Shown: positions 21,869 to 33,686 of the stretch, piece after piece
Numbering within the stretch: position 1 is the stretch's first letter
How the letters are laid out: the number at the start of each line of letters is the position of its first letter
DNA from: an uncultured Oleiphilaceae bacterium
GTDB lineage: Bacteria > Pseudomonadota > Gammaproteobacteria > Pseudomonadales > Oleiphilaceae
Length of the DNA: 64,000 nucleotides
Direction of reading: 5' to 3'
Assembly: GCA_913060665.1 (NCBI GenBank)
Contig: CAJXUY010000006.1
Span: forward strand, 124,001 to 188,000
Made by a program: the position numbers and the translations under genes
The notes under the pieces: generated by a model
What the model was told of the DNA's origin: nothing
The model's database searches: none
What the model saw: only the letters and a program-made list of their open reading frames with translations

Positions 21869-23314
21869 GTGTCGCAAAACTTATGGGCTGAATGCCTGGA
21901 ATATTTAAAAGACGAATTCCCTTCTCAACAGTTTAATACCTGGCTTCGTCCATTGCAGGCTGAAACTAAAGAGAATGAAATTTGTCTCTATGCGCCTAAT
22001 AAGTTTGTGCTGGATTGGGTTTCTGAAAAATACGTTAATCGGATAAAAGAACTACTAAAAGATTTAGTTGATGGGCAACCCCCTGGACTTAGCCTAAAGA
22101 TTGGTTCCGCAAGCACCAGTTCATCAATTGAAGCAGATCAATCTAGCTTAAAGCCAACCAAACAAAGTAAAACAGAACTAGATAGCCGTAAAAAATCTTC
22201 CTATGAGGCTAAGCAACCTTCTCGTTCTTATAGTAATAGTGATGTGAGTGATAAAAAACAGCGCTCGGTTGAAGTAGAAGGGTCTATAAAACATCAAAGT
22301 TTCCTAAATTCTACATTTACGTTTGATACTTTTGTTGAAGGTAAATCAAACCAATTGGCACGCGCAGCTTCCGTTCAGGTAGCCGAAAATCCAGGTAGTG
22401 CATATAACCCGCTATTCCTTTATGGAGGCGTTGGTTTAGGTAAGACACATTTAATGCATGCGGTTGGCAATGAGATAATTAAGAAAAATCCTAATGCTAA
22501 AGTGGTTTATCTTCATTCTGAACGTTTTGTGGCAGACATGGTTAAAGCGTTGCAATTAAATGCTATTAATGAATTTAAACGTTTCTATCGTTCTGTTGAT
22601 GCCTTGCTGATAGATGATATACAGTTTTTTGCACGAAAAGAACGTTCGCAAGAAGAGTTTTTTCACACTTTTAATGCGTTGTTAGAAGGTGGCCAGCAGA
22701 TGATTTTAACCTGCGATCGCTACCCAAAAGAAATTGATAATATGGAAGAGCGCCTGAAGTCTCGGTTTGGTTGGGGACTGACAGTGATGGTAGAGCCGCC
22801 TGAGCTTGAAACGCGTGTAGCTATACTGATGAAGAAAGCGGAACAGACTAATGTGCGTCTTAATAGTGAATCTGCCTTTTTTATCGCTCAGAAAATCAGG
22901 TCTAATGTACGAGAACTTGAAGGCGCTTTAAAGTTAGTGGCAGCGAATGCGCATTTTACTGGACAGGAAATTACTCCCCCGTTTATTAGAGAGTGTTTAA
23001 AAGATCTGCTAGCGCTGCATGAAAAGCAGGTGAGTATCGATAATATTCAGCGTACAGTGGCAGAGTATTATAAAATTAAGGTGGCTGACCTTTTATCTAA
23101 AAGAAGAACTCGTTCTATTACACGACCTAGACAAGTGGCAATGGCACTATCAAAAGAACTGACTAATCATAGTCTTCCAGAAATAGGGGATGCATTTGGT
23201 GGTCGTGATCACACGACTGTTTTGCATGCGTGTAAAAAAATAGTAGAGTTGCAGGAAACAGACCCTAGTATTAGGGAAGACTATCAGAATTTTTTAAGAA
23301 CACTTACGACCTAA
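21869..23314 (+). CDS. dnaA: Chromosomal replication initiator protein DnaA
   Basis: DnaA binds DnaA boxes, unwinds oriC and loads the helicase. The 481-residue protein begins at a GTG ([20 protein letters not shown]). It has the N-terminal helicase/DiaA-interaction domain, a low-complexity Ser/Lys linker (about residues 85-140), and the AAA+ domain with Walker [10 protein letters not shown] and Walker [10 protein letters not shown]. The C-terminal DNA-binding domain carries the signature [12 protein letters not shown]. It is the first plus-strand gene right of the origin, with dnaN 54 bp downstream. Confidence 0.99.
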   Translation: MSQNLWAECLEYLKDEFPSQQFNTWLRPLQAETKENEICLYAPNKFVLDWVSEKYVNRIKELLKDLVDGQPPGLSLKIGSASTSSSIEADQSSLKPTKQSKTELDSRKKSSYEAKQPSRSYSNSDVSDKKQRSVEVEGSIKHQSFLNSTFTFDTFVEGKSNQLARAASVQVAENPGSAYNPLFLYGGVGLGKTHLMHAVGNEIIKKNPNAKVVYLHSERFVADMVKALQLNAINEFKRFYRSVDALLIDDIQFFARKERSQEEFFHTFNALLEGGQQMILTCDRYPKEIDNMEERLKSRFGWGLTVMVEPPELETRVAILMKKAEQTNVRLNSESAFFIAQKIRSNVRELEGALKLVAANAHFTGQEITPPFIRECLKDLLALHEKQVSIDNIQRTVAEYYKIKVADLLSKRRTRSITRPRQVAMALSKELTNHSLPEIGDAFGGRDHTTVLHACKKIVELQETDPSIREDYQNFLRTLTT

Positions 23315-23368
23315 TCGGTCAGACGTATAATCATTTAACGAACAAGAGTCGAGAAGAGCTGATTCACT

Positions 23369-24475
23369 ATGAAGCTGATAATAAGCCGAGAAGCACTCCT
23401 TGCACCATTACAGTCTATTTCTGGTGTAGTAGAGAAAAAGCAGACAATGCCTGTCTTGTCGAATATTTTGATGGTGGCTAACCAAGGTGAACTTAGACTA
23501 ACGGGTACTAATATGGAAGTTGAGCTGGTCTGTAATATAGATCAGGTTGATGTTGAAGTTCCTGGTCAAATCACAGTACCTGCTCGTAAGTTGTCGGATA
23601 TATGCCGTTCACTTTCAGATCAAGCGGTATTGGAATTAAGTGTAGAGGGCGAGAGACTCCATGTCAGAGCGGGGAAAAGCCACTTTACCTTATCTACTTT
23701 ACCTGCGGAGCACTTTCCAAACATAGAGGAAAGTCAGCAGGATATTAGTATGACGCTTCCACAGGCTGATTTTAAAAAAATGCTCGAAGCGACATCGTTT
23801 GCGATGGCTCAACAAGATGTTCGTTACTACTTGAACGGCATGTTGCTAGAAATGGGCGCAACCTCTATTCGAGCCGTTGCGACTGATGGTCATCGCTTGG
23901 CTATGTCGAGTATTGATGTAGTAGGTACAACATTTGAAGATAATCGACAGGTTATTGTGCCAAGAAAAGGTATTTTGGAGTTAGCCCGTTTATTAACTGA
24001 TGTAGATGGGACGATAAATATATCGTTTAGTGATAGTCATGTTCGTTCTGAAATTGGTTCATATATATTTACATCCAAGTTAATTGAAGGGAAGTTCCCT
24101 GATTACAATCGCGTTATTCCTCGTGGTGGCGATAAGATTGTTATTGCTGATCGTATAGAGCTAAAAAACATGTTTATGCGAGCAGGAATATTATCTCATG
24201 AGAATATTAGAGGTGTGAGGCTGCAGCTTTCTGATAATCAACTACAGGTGTTTGCAAATAACCCAGAGCATGAGCAGGCAGAAGATAGCTTATCAGTTGC
24301 TTATCATGGTGAGTCATTGCAGGTCGGTTTTAATGTTGGTTACCTGATTGATGTGATGGGTGTTATTAATGATGACCAGGTTAAGTTAACACTCTCGAAC
24401 CCAAATGCCAGTGCACTAATAGAATCGACAGAAGAAACAAACAGCCTTTATGTTGTGATGCCCATGCGTCTGTAG
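23369..24475 (+). CDS. dnaN: DNA polymerase III subunit beta (sliding clamp)
   Basis: The beta clamp encircles DNA and tethers polymerase III and repair proteins. The 368-residue protein has the three-domain clamp fold signature: MKLIISREALLAPLQSISGV at the N-terminus, RAVATDGHRLAMSSID in the middle and the C-terminal SLYVVMPMRL that ends in the invariant hydrophobic-pocket region. It follows dnaA closely and is probably co-transcribed with it. recF, usually next, is displaced here by two extra genes. Confidence 0.99.
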   Translation: MKLIISREALLAPLQSISGVVEKKQTMPVLSNILMVANQGELRLTGTNMEVELVCNIDQVDVEVPGQITVPARKLSDICRSLSDQAVLELSVEGERLHVRAGKSHFTLSTLPAEHFPNIEESQQDISMTLPQADFKKMLEATSFAMAQQDVRYYLNGMLLEMGATSIRAVATDGHRLAMSSIDVVGTTFEDNRQVIVPRKGILELARLLTDVDGTINISFSDSHVRSEIGSYIFTSKLIEGKFPDYNRVIPRGGDKIVIADRIELKNMFMRAGILSHENIRGVRLQLSDNQLQVFANNPEHEQAEDSLSVAYHGESLQVGFNVGYLIDVMGVINDDQVKLTLSNPNASALIESTEETNSLYVVMPMRL

Positions 24476-24529
24476 TCAATTGGATAATGTTTTAGTAAAC
24501 AGTAAATTAATGGAAGTAGGGTTAGAGTG

Positions 24530-25807
24530 ATGAAGGATACATTTCTAAATACAGTCAAGGGAGCCATGCGTATAGGGCAAACTGCAGCTGTGTTATCTAA
24601 AACCGGTGTTAATTGGTTACGAGGCGATCGGCCCCCCACTCCACGTATACTGAGACAGACTTTTGAAGAGTTAGGAGCGACCTATATCAAGCTTGGTCAG
24701 TTTATTGCCAGCTCACCTACTTTCTTTCCGCAAGATTACGTAGAAGAATTTCAGTATTGTTTAGATCAAACAAAGTCGTTACCGTTCAGTGTCATGAAAA
24801 AGATCCTTATAGAGGAGCTTGATAAGCCTCTTAACGAAGTTTATCAGGAGATAGACCCAGAACCCTTAGCCTCTGCTTCGATTGCTCAGGTTCATGCCGC
24901 GAAACTTATTACCGGTGAAGATGTTGTTATAAAAATTCAGAAACCCGGTGTTTCTAATGTTTTGTTGACTGACCTTAACTTTCTCTATGTTTCATCACGG
25001 GTAATTGAGTACTTAGCACCAAAGCTCTCATGGACTTCTCTATCGGGTATTGTTCAGGAAATCCAGCGCACGATGATGGAAGAGTGTGACTTTATTAAAG
25101 AGTCAAATAATCTAAAAGAGTTTAAGCAGTTTTTATTGGACTCGGGTAATCATGATGCGGTAGTACCTAAAGTATATGATCAAGCGACTACTCGAAGAGT
25201 ATTAACCATGGAGCGTTTTTATGGTGTATCGCTGACTGATCTCGATACGATTAGGCGTTATTGTAACGATCCTGAGAAAACATTAATTACTGCTATGAAT
25301 ACCTGGTTCGCAAGCCTTACTCAGTGCAATTTCTTTCATGCTGATGTGCATGCCGGCAACTTGATGGTACTAGAAGACGGACGTATAGGGTTTATAGATT
25401 TTGGTATCGTAGGCCGAATCGCAAAAGGTACGTGGGAGTCTGTTTCTGATTTTATATCATCGGTGATGGTTGGTGATTTTGAAGGAATGGCCAAAGCAAT
25501 GGTGGGTATTGGTGTGACTGATGCCGATATTAATATTCAAAGCCTGGCGGATGATATTAGGTCTTTGTACCAGCGAATGGATACCATGACACCTGATTAT
25601 ACGGTTTTGGAAGATCCCAATAAGAACGAAGATGAAATAAACAATATCTTGATGGATATGGTTAAAGTGGGTGAGCAGCATGGCATTCACTTTCCGAGAG
25701 AGTTTGCGTTGTTGATGAAACAATTTTTATACTTTGACCGGTATGTACATATACTGGCGCCAGAACTAGATATGTTTGTCGATGATCGTCTAAATATGCT
25801 GCATTAA
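24530..25807 (+). CDS. ABC1/AarF/UbiB-family atypical kinase
   Basis: The protein is about 425 residues; the GTG at 24527 immediately precedes this ATG, and both sit behind AGGG. It has the family KxGQ motif in YIKLGQFIASSP (about residue 55), the Ala-rich nucleotide loop ASASIAQVHAAK (about 108), and the HADVHAGNLM plus FIDFG catalytic elements (about 280-305). The family includes UbiB/COQ8, which support ubiquinone synthesis or lipid handling. Unlike E. coli UbiB this protein lacks an obvious pair of C-terminal membrane helices, so it is not called UbiB. It lies between dnaN and recF, an unusual place, and is followed by a strong terminator. Confidence 0.85.
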   Translation: MKDTFLNTVKGAMRIGQTAAVLSKTGVNWLRGDRPPTPRILRQTFEELGATYIKLGQFIASSPTFFPQDYVEEFQYCLDQTKSLPFSVMKKILIEELDKPLNEVYQEIDPEPLASASIAQVHAAKLITGEDVVIKIQKPGVSNVLLTDLNFLYVSSRVIEYLAPKLSWTSLSGIVQEIQRTMMEECDFIKESNNLKEFKQFLLDSGNHDAVVPKVYDQATTRRVLTMERFYGVSLTDLDTIRRYCNDPEKTLITAMNTWFASLTQCNFFHADVHAGNLMVLEDGRIGFIDFGIVGRIAKGTWESVSDFISSVMVGDFEGMAKAMVGIGVTDADINIQSLADDIRSLYQRMDTMTPDYTVLEDPNKNEDEINNILMDMVKVGEQHGIHFPREFALLMKQFLYFDRYVHILAPELDMFVDDRLNMLH

Positions 25808-25832
25808 TATTGCTGCAAACTATTGAAAGTAA

Positions 25833-25879
25833 CCAATACTAAAAAAGCCAGTCATATCGACTGGCTTTTTTAGTATTGG
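25833..25879 (+). terminator. Terminator after the ABC1-kinase gene with a perfect 21-bp stem
   Basis: The arms at 25833-25853 and 25859-25879 are perfect reverse complements around the 5-nt loop ATATC. The core GCCAGTC/GACTGGC is flanked by A6/T6 tracts and extends outward through CCAATACT / AGTATTGG. On the plus strand the stem reads into T6. The stem is unusually long for a terminator, and by symmetry it would work in both directions. Confidence 0.85.
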
Positions 25880-26005
25880 GCTTTAGTACTGTATTTGATA
25901 CCGTTAGCATTATGCCTAATGCTTTGTCGGCTACATAATGTTTATTATAAGGTTTTCTAATAAAATGATTCGATTATTAATATCAGTCACGCTTAATTAT
26001 CAAGG

Positions 26006-26764
26006 ATGCTAAATATGTTGTCATTTGTCAGAGCGACTATTGCATCATCAGTCTCGATGTGGAGAGGTACAGCTACTTCCCGATTAGGGAAGCGACCACA
26101 ACAGCGATTGCATCTGTATGATATTGAAGGGTGCCCGTATTGTAAGCTTGTTAGAGAAGCCATGACTGAACTGGATTTAGATGTTGTGATTTACCCCTGC
26201 CCTAAAGGCGGAATACGTTTTAGAAACAGCGCGATAAAAGTGGGCGGTAAAGAGCAATTCCCTTATTTGATAGATCCTAATACCTCAATTTCGCTTTACG
26301 AATCATACGACATAATTAGCTACCTTTTTCGTTATTATGGTAAAGGTCACTTGCCGAAGCGTTGGAGGCGAAAATACTCGAATACTCTTAGTTCTATGGT
26401 TTCTAGTATCGTGCGTTTTGGCTCAGGTATGTATCATAAGCCGTCCAAATCACCCGCTATGATGCTGGAACTGTATAGTTTTGAGGCAAGCCCCTTTGCT
26501 AAGCCGGTTAGAGAGTTATTGTGTGAACTTGAGGTACCTTATGTATTGCACAACGTTGGTCGTAATCAAATACTAGATTATATGCTACCTGTTATCCGTG
26601 AACGTATATTCCCCTTCTATAATGTAAAAGGAAAAAATAGAAAAGGCTTGGTGAGTAGAAGTGGGAAGATGATGATCCCTTACCTTGTTGACCCCAATAC
26701 AGGTATTGAAATGTTTGAGTCCGACGATATTTGTAATTATCTTCTTCAACAGTATGCAGTTTAG
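26006..26764 (+). CDS. Tandem glutaredoxin/GST-N-fold protein
   Basis: This 252-residue protein has two thioredoxin-like domains of the GST N-terminal type. The first (about residues 33-115, LHLYDIEGCPYCKLVREAM) keeps a CPYC redox motif. The second (about residues 155-245, LELYSFEASPFAKPVRELL) has lost both cysteines at the same place (SPFA). Each repeat ends in a matching PYLVDPNT / PYLIDPNT segment. The N-terminus is basic and weakly hydrophobic. Similar two-domain proteins are annotated as glutathione S-transferase N-terminal proteins, but a substrate cannot be named. It starts after the strong terminator and runs into recF with a 9-bp gap. Confidence 0.75.
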   Translation: MLNMLSFVRATIASSVSMWRGTATSRLGKRPQQRLHLYDIEGCPYCKLVREAMTELDLDVVIYPCPKGGIRFRNSAIKVGGKEQFPYLIDPNTSISLYESYDIISYLFRYYGKGHLPKRWRRKYSNTLSSMVSSIVRFGSGMYHKPSKSPAMMLELYSFEASPFAKPVRELLCELEVPYVLHNVGRNQILDYMLPVIRERIFPFYNVKGKNRKGLVSRSGKMMIPYLVDPNTGIEMFESDDICNYLLQQYAV

Positions 26765-26773
26765 ATTTTTCTG

Positions 26774-27865
26774 ATGCCCTACCAAACTATCAAGCTTAGT
26801 AACTTTCGTAATCTTGTCGAACAGCGGCTAGAGTTCTCACCTTTAATTAATATTATTGATGGGAAAAATGGCAGTGGAAAGTCGAGTTTAATCGAATCAC
26901 TTTATTATCTTTCGGTCGGCAAGTCTTTTAGAAGTTCTAAACTTGATTCTATCGTACAGCATAATGCTCCCGGCTTTACATTATTCTCTGTTACAGAAGA
27001 TGATAATAGCCATCAACATCGTATTGGTATTACCCGCGAAAAGAACAAGTCAGCACTGATAAAAATAGATGGAGAGTTCATACGTAGTGCTATTCAACTT
27101 GCGAGCGTTACTCCAACACTTTTGATTGAGCCAGAGACATTTGAACTACTTGATGGTGGCCCTAATAATCGTAGACGTTATATGGATTGGGGGGTGTTCC
27201 ACGTGGAACATCGGTTTTCTGAAGCCTGGAGACGCTATACAAAGAGTTTAAAACAGCGGAATACATTGTTACGACGTGGTAGAATAGATCGTTCGTTGTT
27301 GGCGCCCTGGGACGGTCAAATGATTGCTTCGGCCGCTATGATTGACCAGTATCGTCATGATTATGTTGTCTCGTTGGTACCGGTAATAAATGATATTCTT
27401 AAGTTACTCAATCAAACTATAGATATAGATATAAGTTACTATAGGGGTTGGGATAAAAAGGCTGACTATCAATCAACACTCAATGATAGTATTGAAAGAG
27501 ATGCACGATCAGGTTTTACCCATCAAGGGCCTCATCGAGCAGATATAAGAATAAAGGCCAATGGGAGATTTGCTGACGAAGTACTCTCCCGCGGCCAAAA
27601 GAAGATACTAATTTTTTCGATGATTTTGGCCCAAGGCGCTTTCTTATATAAACTGTCTGGCCGTAAATCAGTTTACTTGATTGATGATATTAGTGCAGAG
27701 CTTGATATCGATCATCGTAAAAATGTGTGTTCATATTTAGAGAAACTAGAAAGCCAGGTAATATTGACAGCAGTTGATATTAATTCCGTATTACCCTTGT
27801 TTCATGAAGATACTGAATTAAGAATGTTCCACGTGGAACATGGTAAGGTTTCTCAAGTTAATTAA
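26774..27865 (+). CDS. recF: DNA replication and repair protein RecF
   Basis: RecF is an SMC-like ATPase that helps load RecA at gapped DNA. The 363-residue protein has Walker A DGKNGSGKSSLIE (about residue 31), the signature LSRGQKKILIFSMILAQG and Walker B VYLIDDISAELD near the C-terminus. Two parS palindromes lie in frame inside the gene, encoding VFHVEH (about residue 141) and MFHVEH (about residue 351). The protein therefore carries the same hexapeptide-like motif twice because of DNA-level selection (inference). It precedes gyrB by 70 bp. Confidence 0.97.
   Translation: MPYQTIKLSNFRNLVEQRLEFSPLINIIDGKNGSGKSSLIESLYYLSVGKSFRSSKLDSIVQHNAPGFTLFSVTEDDNSHQHRIGITREKNKSALIKIDGEFIRSAIQLASVTPTLLIEPETFELLDGGPNNRRRYMDWGVFHVEHRFSEAWRRYTKSLKQRNTLLRRGRIDRSLLAPWDGQMIASAAMIDQYRHDYVVSLVPVINDILKLLNQTIDIDISYYRGWDKKADYQSTLNDSIERDARSGFTHQGPHRADIRIKANGRFADEVLSRGQKKILIFSMILAQGAFLYKLSGRKSVYLIDDISAELDIDHRKNVCSYLEKLESQVILTAVDINSVLPLFHEDTELRMFHVEHGKVSQVN
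27195..27210. other. parS: parS site 1
   Basis: The perfect 16-bp palindrome TGTTCCACGTGGAACA matches the bacterial chromosomal parS consensus recognised by ParB. It lies in the coding sequence of recF, about 17 kb from parB and 5.5 kb from the proposed oriC. Confidence 0.92.
27825..27840. other. parS: parS site 2
   Basis: This is a second exact copy of TGTTCCACGTGGAACA, 630 bp from the first and close to the recF stop codon. The pair is likely to be the nucleation point for ParB spreading near the origin. A scan by eye for other CCACGTGG cores in the window found none. Confidence 0.92.
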
Positions 27866-27935
27866 GTGATTAAGTGTACATGTAATCTTCATTGTCGCGA
27901 TGTACGCAGAAAAGCACGCCTTAGGAGCGTTATAG

Positions 27936-30356
<2,421 letters not shown>

Positions 30357-30412
30357 ATGCGGTTATTGTGTAGAAGCCGAATAACGAAGGTAGGATAGTT
30401 ATTTTATCCGGT

Positions 30413-30454
30413 AACAAGCAGGTAGTTAGAAATAATTTCTGGTACCTGCTTGTT
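30413..30454. terminator. Terminator between convergent gyrB and proV
   Basis: The perfect 12-bp arms AACAAGCAGGTA and TACCTGCTTGTT are separated by 18 nt and lie between the gyrB stop (30356) and the proV stop (30466). T runs are short on both sides, so it may act as a weak bidirectional terminator. Confidence 0.6.
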
Positions 30455-30465
30455 TCAATGCAGAC

Positions 30466-31680
30466 TTATGCAGCGGTTTTAGTATTTCCCTCACACTTCT
30501 CTCTATCCCCCAGCACATCCGCGAGGCTTCGGCGAGACAGCTCCCCTTTGAGATTACCGTCTTTGTCGATCACGGGGAGTGAGTATTCTGCTTCGAGAGT
30601 CTCGGGTATTACGGTTTCCAATATTGCACCCGGTGCGATGCCTGCCAGTTCTTCCAGAAACTCATCTCCTAGTTTTTGTGAGTCATTTTCACAGCATGCT
30701 TCTTCCAAGGTGTCTTGTGTGACAATGCCTTGATAGCCATCATCATTAACGTAGTAGCCGTAATCACCTTTTATAATTTTCATCTGTTCTAAGGCTTCAC
30801 CAATTGTATCGGCTGTTATGCGTCGTGAAGGTGGCTTCATCACGTTTTCTACGGTTAATGCTCTAGCACGGTTAACATCTTTAACAAATGCTTCTACATA
30901 GTCGTTTGCAGGGTTGAGGAGGATCTCATCAGGTGTACCTTGTTGCACCATTTCGCCATCTTTGAGTATAGCGATACGGTCGCCAATTCTCAGAGCTTCA
31001 TCTAAATCGTGGGTGATAAATATGATGGTTTTATGGAGTTTATCTTGTAACTCTATAAGTTGATCTTGCATTTCACTACGGATTAATGGATCAAGAGCCG
31101 AAAAGGCCTCATCCATCAGAAGAATTTCAGCATTGGTACAAAGTGCACGAGCCAACCCGACACGTTGTTGCTGCCCCCCTGAGAGCTGTGCAGGGTATTG
31201 AGACTCATAGCCTGCCAAGCCAACAGTATCAAGCCATTCTTTAGCCTTGGCGAGTCTGACGCCCTTTTTTACGCCTTGGATAGACAGCCCATAACTCACA
31301 TTTTCTAAAACGGTGCGATGAGGCATTAATCCGAAGCGTTGAAACACCATCGACATTTTGTGTCGTCTAAATTGCTCCAACTCTTTTGCAGGTAGCTTCA
31401 TCACATCAATATCTTCAAATTTAATCACACCCTCAGTAGGGTCAATCAAACGATTAAAGTGTCGAATAAGTGTTGATTTGCCAGACCCCGAAAGCCCCAT
31501 AATGACGAAGATCTCCCCTTTATTGACAGTCATATTGATATTTTTTAGACCCAAAGTGTGGCCTGTATCAGCTAATATCTGTTCTTTAGATTGACCGGCA
31601 TGAACCATTGGCATGACAGACTTTGGTTGCTTACCAAAAACTTTGTATAACCCTTCAATTTGAATGAGTGGTTTAGCCAT
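30466..31680 (-). CDS. proV: Glycine betaine/proline ABC transporter ATP-binding protein
   Basis: ProV drives osmoprotectant import with ProW and ProX. Using the ATG at 31680 (MAKPLIQIEGLYKVFG), which overlaps the proW stop by 8 bp, the protein is 404 residues. It has Walker A GLSGSGKST, the ABC signature LSGGQQQRVGLARAL and Walker B EILLMDEAFSALDP. A C-terminal pair of CBS-like segments (about residues 285-400), which sense ionic strength in this family, follows. An upstream in-frame ATG at 31734 lies deep inside proW and was rejected. Confidence 0.95.
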   Translation of the reverse strand: MAKPLIQIEGLYKVFGKQPKSVMPMVHAGQSKEQILADTGHTLGLKNINMTVNKGEIFVIMGLSGSGKSTLIRHFNRLIDPTEGVIKFEDIDVMKLPAKELEQFRRHKMSMVFQRFGLMPHRTVLENVSYGLSIQGVKKGVRLAKAKEWLDTVGLAGYESQYPAQLSGGQQQRVGLARALCTNAEILLMDEAFSALDPLIRSEMQDQLIELQDKLHKTIIFITHDLDEALRIGDRIAILKDGEMVQQGTPDEILLNPANDYVEAFVKDVNRARALTVENVMKPPSRRITADTIGEALEQMKIIKGDYGYYVNDDGYQGIVTQDTLEEACCENDSQKLGDEFLEELAGIAPGAILETVIPETLEAEYSLPVIDKDGNLKGELSRRSLADVLGDREKCEGNTKTAA

Positions 31681-32572
31681 TTTGCATACCTTCCATATGT
31701 CGTTGTGATCGTTTAGCGTAAGCCTGAGATACACGATCGAAAATTATGGCGAGGGCAACGATGGCTAAACCGTTAAAAAGCCCAAGCGTAAAGTATTGAT
31801 TAGTAATAGATTTAAGTACCGGCTGGCCTAAACCTTTAACACCTATCATAGATGCTATAACCACCATTGAGAGCGCCATCATAATCGTCTGGTTGATACC
31901 GGCCATGATGGTAGGCATCGCTAAGGGGAGTTGAACACCCAATAACCGTTGAGTGGAATTCGCACCATAAGCAGTCGCCGCTTCGAGTACTTCTTTATCA
32001 ACCAATCGTATACCTAGGTTGGTTAAACGAATAACAGGAGGAATGGCGTAGATAATGACAGCAATGACGCCAGGTATTTTGCCGATACCGAGTAACATAA
32101 CCACGGGTATTAGGTATACGAATGCAGGCATGGTTTGCATGACATCAAGCATGGGGGTGATAACGCTTTGTGCTTTATCTGAGCGCGCCATAATAATGCC
32201 AATGGGGATGCCTAATGCTATGGCCATGAGTGTGCAAACGGTGATGATGCTCATCGTTCGCATGGTATTTTCCCACATGCCGAAATAACCGATGGCGAGA
32301 AACGAAATTACGACGCCTAAGCAGAGCTTCCAGGAGCGACAGGCTATATAGACAATAGCGGTGACGACAATAATGACCAACCACCAAGGTGTCGCGAGCA
32401 ATAGCTTTTCGAACCAAACGAGGAAGATAAGAAGAGGGTCAAAAAATGCTTCGATTGATTCTCCATATTCTCTTGAAAAATCACGGTATGCAGAATCCAA
32501 TGATTTACGAATGCCTGTTAAGTCCGCCCTATCCATCTGCGGAAATTTTGTTAACCATGACGATTCAGCCAT
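31673..32572 (-). CDS. proW: Glycine betaine/proline ABC transporter permease
   Basis: This is the inner-membrane permease of the ProU-type importer. The 299-residue protein has a polar N-terminal stretch and then about seven hydrophobic segments. The EAA-type loop for ATPase contact lies in EVLEAATAYGANSTQRLLGV. It lies between proX (72-bp gap) and proV (8-bp overlap), so the operon runs X-W-V, the reverse of E. coli proVWX but common elsewhere. Confidence 0.94.
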   Translation of the reverse strand: MAESSWLTKFPQMDRADLTGIRKSLDSAYRDFSREYGESIEAFFDPLLIFLVWFEKLLLATPWWLVIIVVTAIVYIACRSWKLCLGVVISFLAIGYFGMWENTMRTMSIITVCTLMAIALGIPIGIIMARSDKAQSVITPMLDVMQTMPAFVYLIPVVMLLGIGKIPGVIAVIIYAIPPVIRLTNLGIRLVDKEVLEAATAYGANSTQRLLGVQLPLAMPTIMAGINQTIMMALSMVVIASMIGVKGLGQPVLKSITNQYFTLGLFNGLAIVALAIIFDRVSQAYAKRSQRHMEGMQNG

Positions 32573-32644
32573 GCATTGGACCCTCTTGTAAGTGTATCGC
32601 GAAAAGCCTCAGTCTATTTCTGAGTGAGGCTCATTTTGTTAGGT

Positions 32645-33643
32645 CTATAAGTCGGCTAGTGCTTTCGTAATTTTGTCTGCGACTTCTTTAGATACCCAAG
32701 GCTTCCAACTGTCAGGGTGTTGAGTTAAAAAATACTCCATGGCTACATCACCATCAGCCTGGTTGTCTTCCATCCATGCGAGTAATTCGTTCATTTGGGC
32801 ATTTTTAAACGAGCGTTTTGTCAGGTAGTCATAGGCGGCTGGCGCTTTGCTCGCAAACGCTTCGGTGGTGACGGTTTGGACTAAAGAAGGTGGGTACATG
32901 GTCACTTTTGGGTCTAGGCAGTCTTCTTTTGAGGTGCAGCGGATAAACTCATCTTTGCTAACACCTGAGCCAAAATCGACTTTGACCATTTTGTATTTCC
33001 CTAATACAGCAGTGGGTGCCCAGTAGTAACCAAACCACGCCTCTTCACGCGCGTAAGCTTTGGCAATTGAACCCGATAAGCCTGCACCTGAACCGGGATC
33101 GATTAGGTCAAACCCTGCATCAGATAGTTTCAATGCATTATAAAGGTTGCCCGATGATATTTGACAGTTCCAGCCTGCTGGGCAGCCGTAGAATGCTGAT
33201 CTTTCGGGGTCTTCTGGGTGTTTAAATAGAGAGAAATTTTTGATTACGCCTTCAATAGTCGCCAGTGAAGGGTCATTATCGACCATATACTGAGGCACCC
33301 AGAAACCCTCTTCACCGCCGTCTGATAGGGAGTTACCTGCAAAACGCAGGCGCTTCTCTTCGACACCTTTATCGAGAGCTTTTCTCATGGCGTTGCTCCA
33401 CATCTCAGGGGCTATATCGGGCTCTCCCTTTTCGATCATAGAGGTACCGGTTGGCATGGTGTCGCCTGGCACTAACTCAGCGTCGCAGCCGTACCCCTTT
33501 TCAAGAATAAATTGGTCAATATTGGCTATTAAACTAGCAGAGCTCCAATTCATATCGGCAATAGTGACTTTTCCGCAAGTATCGCCTGCCTGTGCAAGGG
33601 TGCTGGCGATCGTCAATGGTAACGCTACAAAAATAGACTTCAT
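32645..33643 (-). CDS. proX: Glycine betaine/proline ABC transporter substrate-binding protein
   Basis: This is the periplasmic binding protein of the OpuAC type. From the ATG at 33643, preceded by AGGA, the protein is 332 residues. Its signal peptide is MKSIFVALPLTIASTLAQA with cleavage before GDTC. Conserved features include the PDIAPEMW segment, several Trp residues suitable for a quaternary-amine box, and paired cysteines. An in-frame ATG 33 bp upstream was rejected because it would spoil the signal peptide. It is the first gene of the transporter operon. Confidence 0.93.
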   Translation of the reverse strand: MKSIFVALPLTIASTLAQAGDTCGKVTIADMNWSSASLIANIDQFILEKGYGCDAELVPGDTMPTGTSMIEKGEPDIAPEMWSNAMRKALDKGVEEKRLRFAGNSLSDGGEEGFWVPQYMVDNDPSLATIEGVIKNFSLFKHPEDPERSAFYGCPAGWNCQISSGNLYNALKLSDAGFDLIDPGSGAGLSGSIAKAYAREEAWFGYYWAPTAVLGKYKMVKVDFGSGVSKDEFIRCTSKEDCLDPKVTMYPPSLVQTVTTEAFASKAPAAYDYLTKRSFKNAQMNELLAWMEDNQADGDVAMEYFLTQHPDSWKPWVSKEVADKITKALADL

Positions 33644-33686
33644 AAGATTTCCTGTAATAAGTGACGTGTTGATCATAAGTTACACT

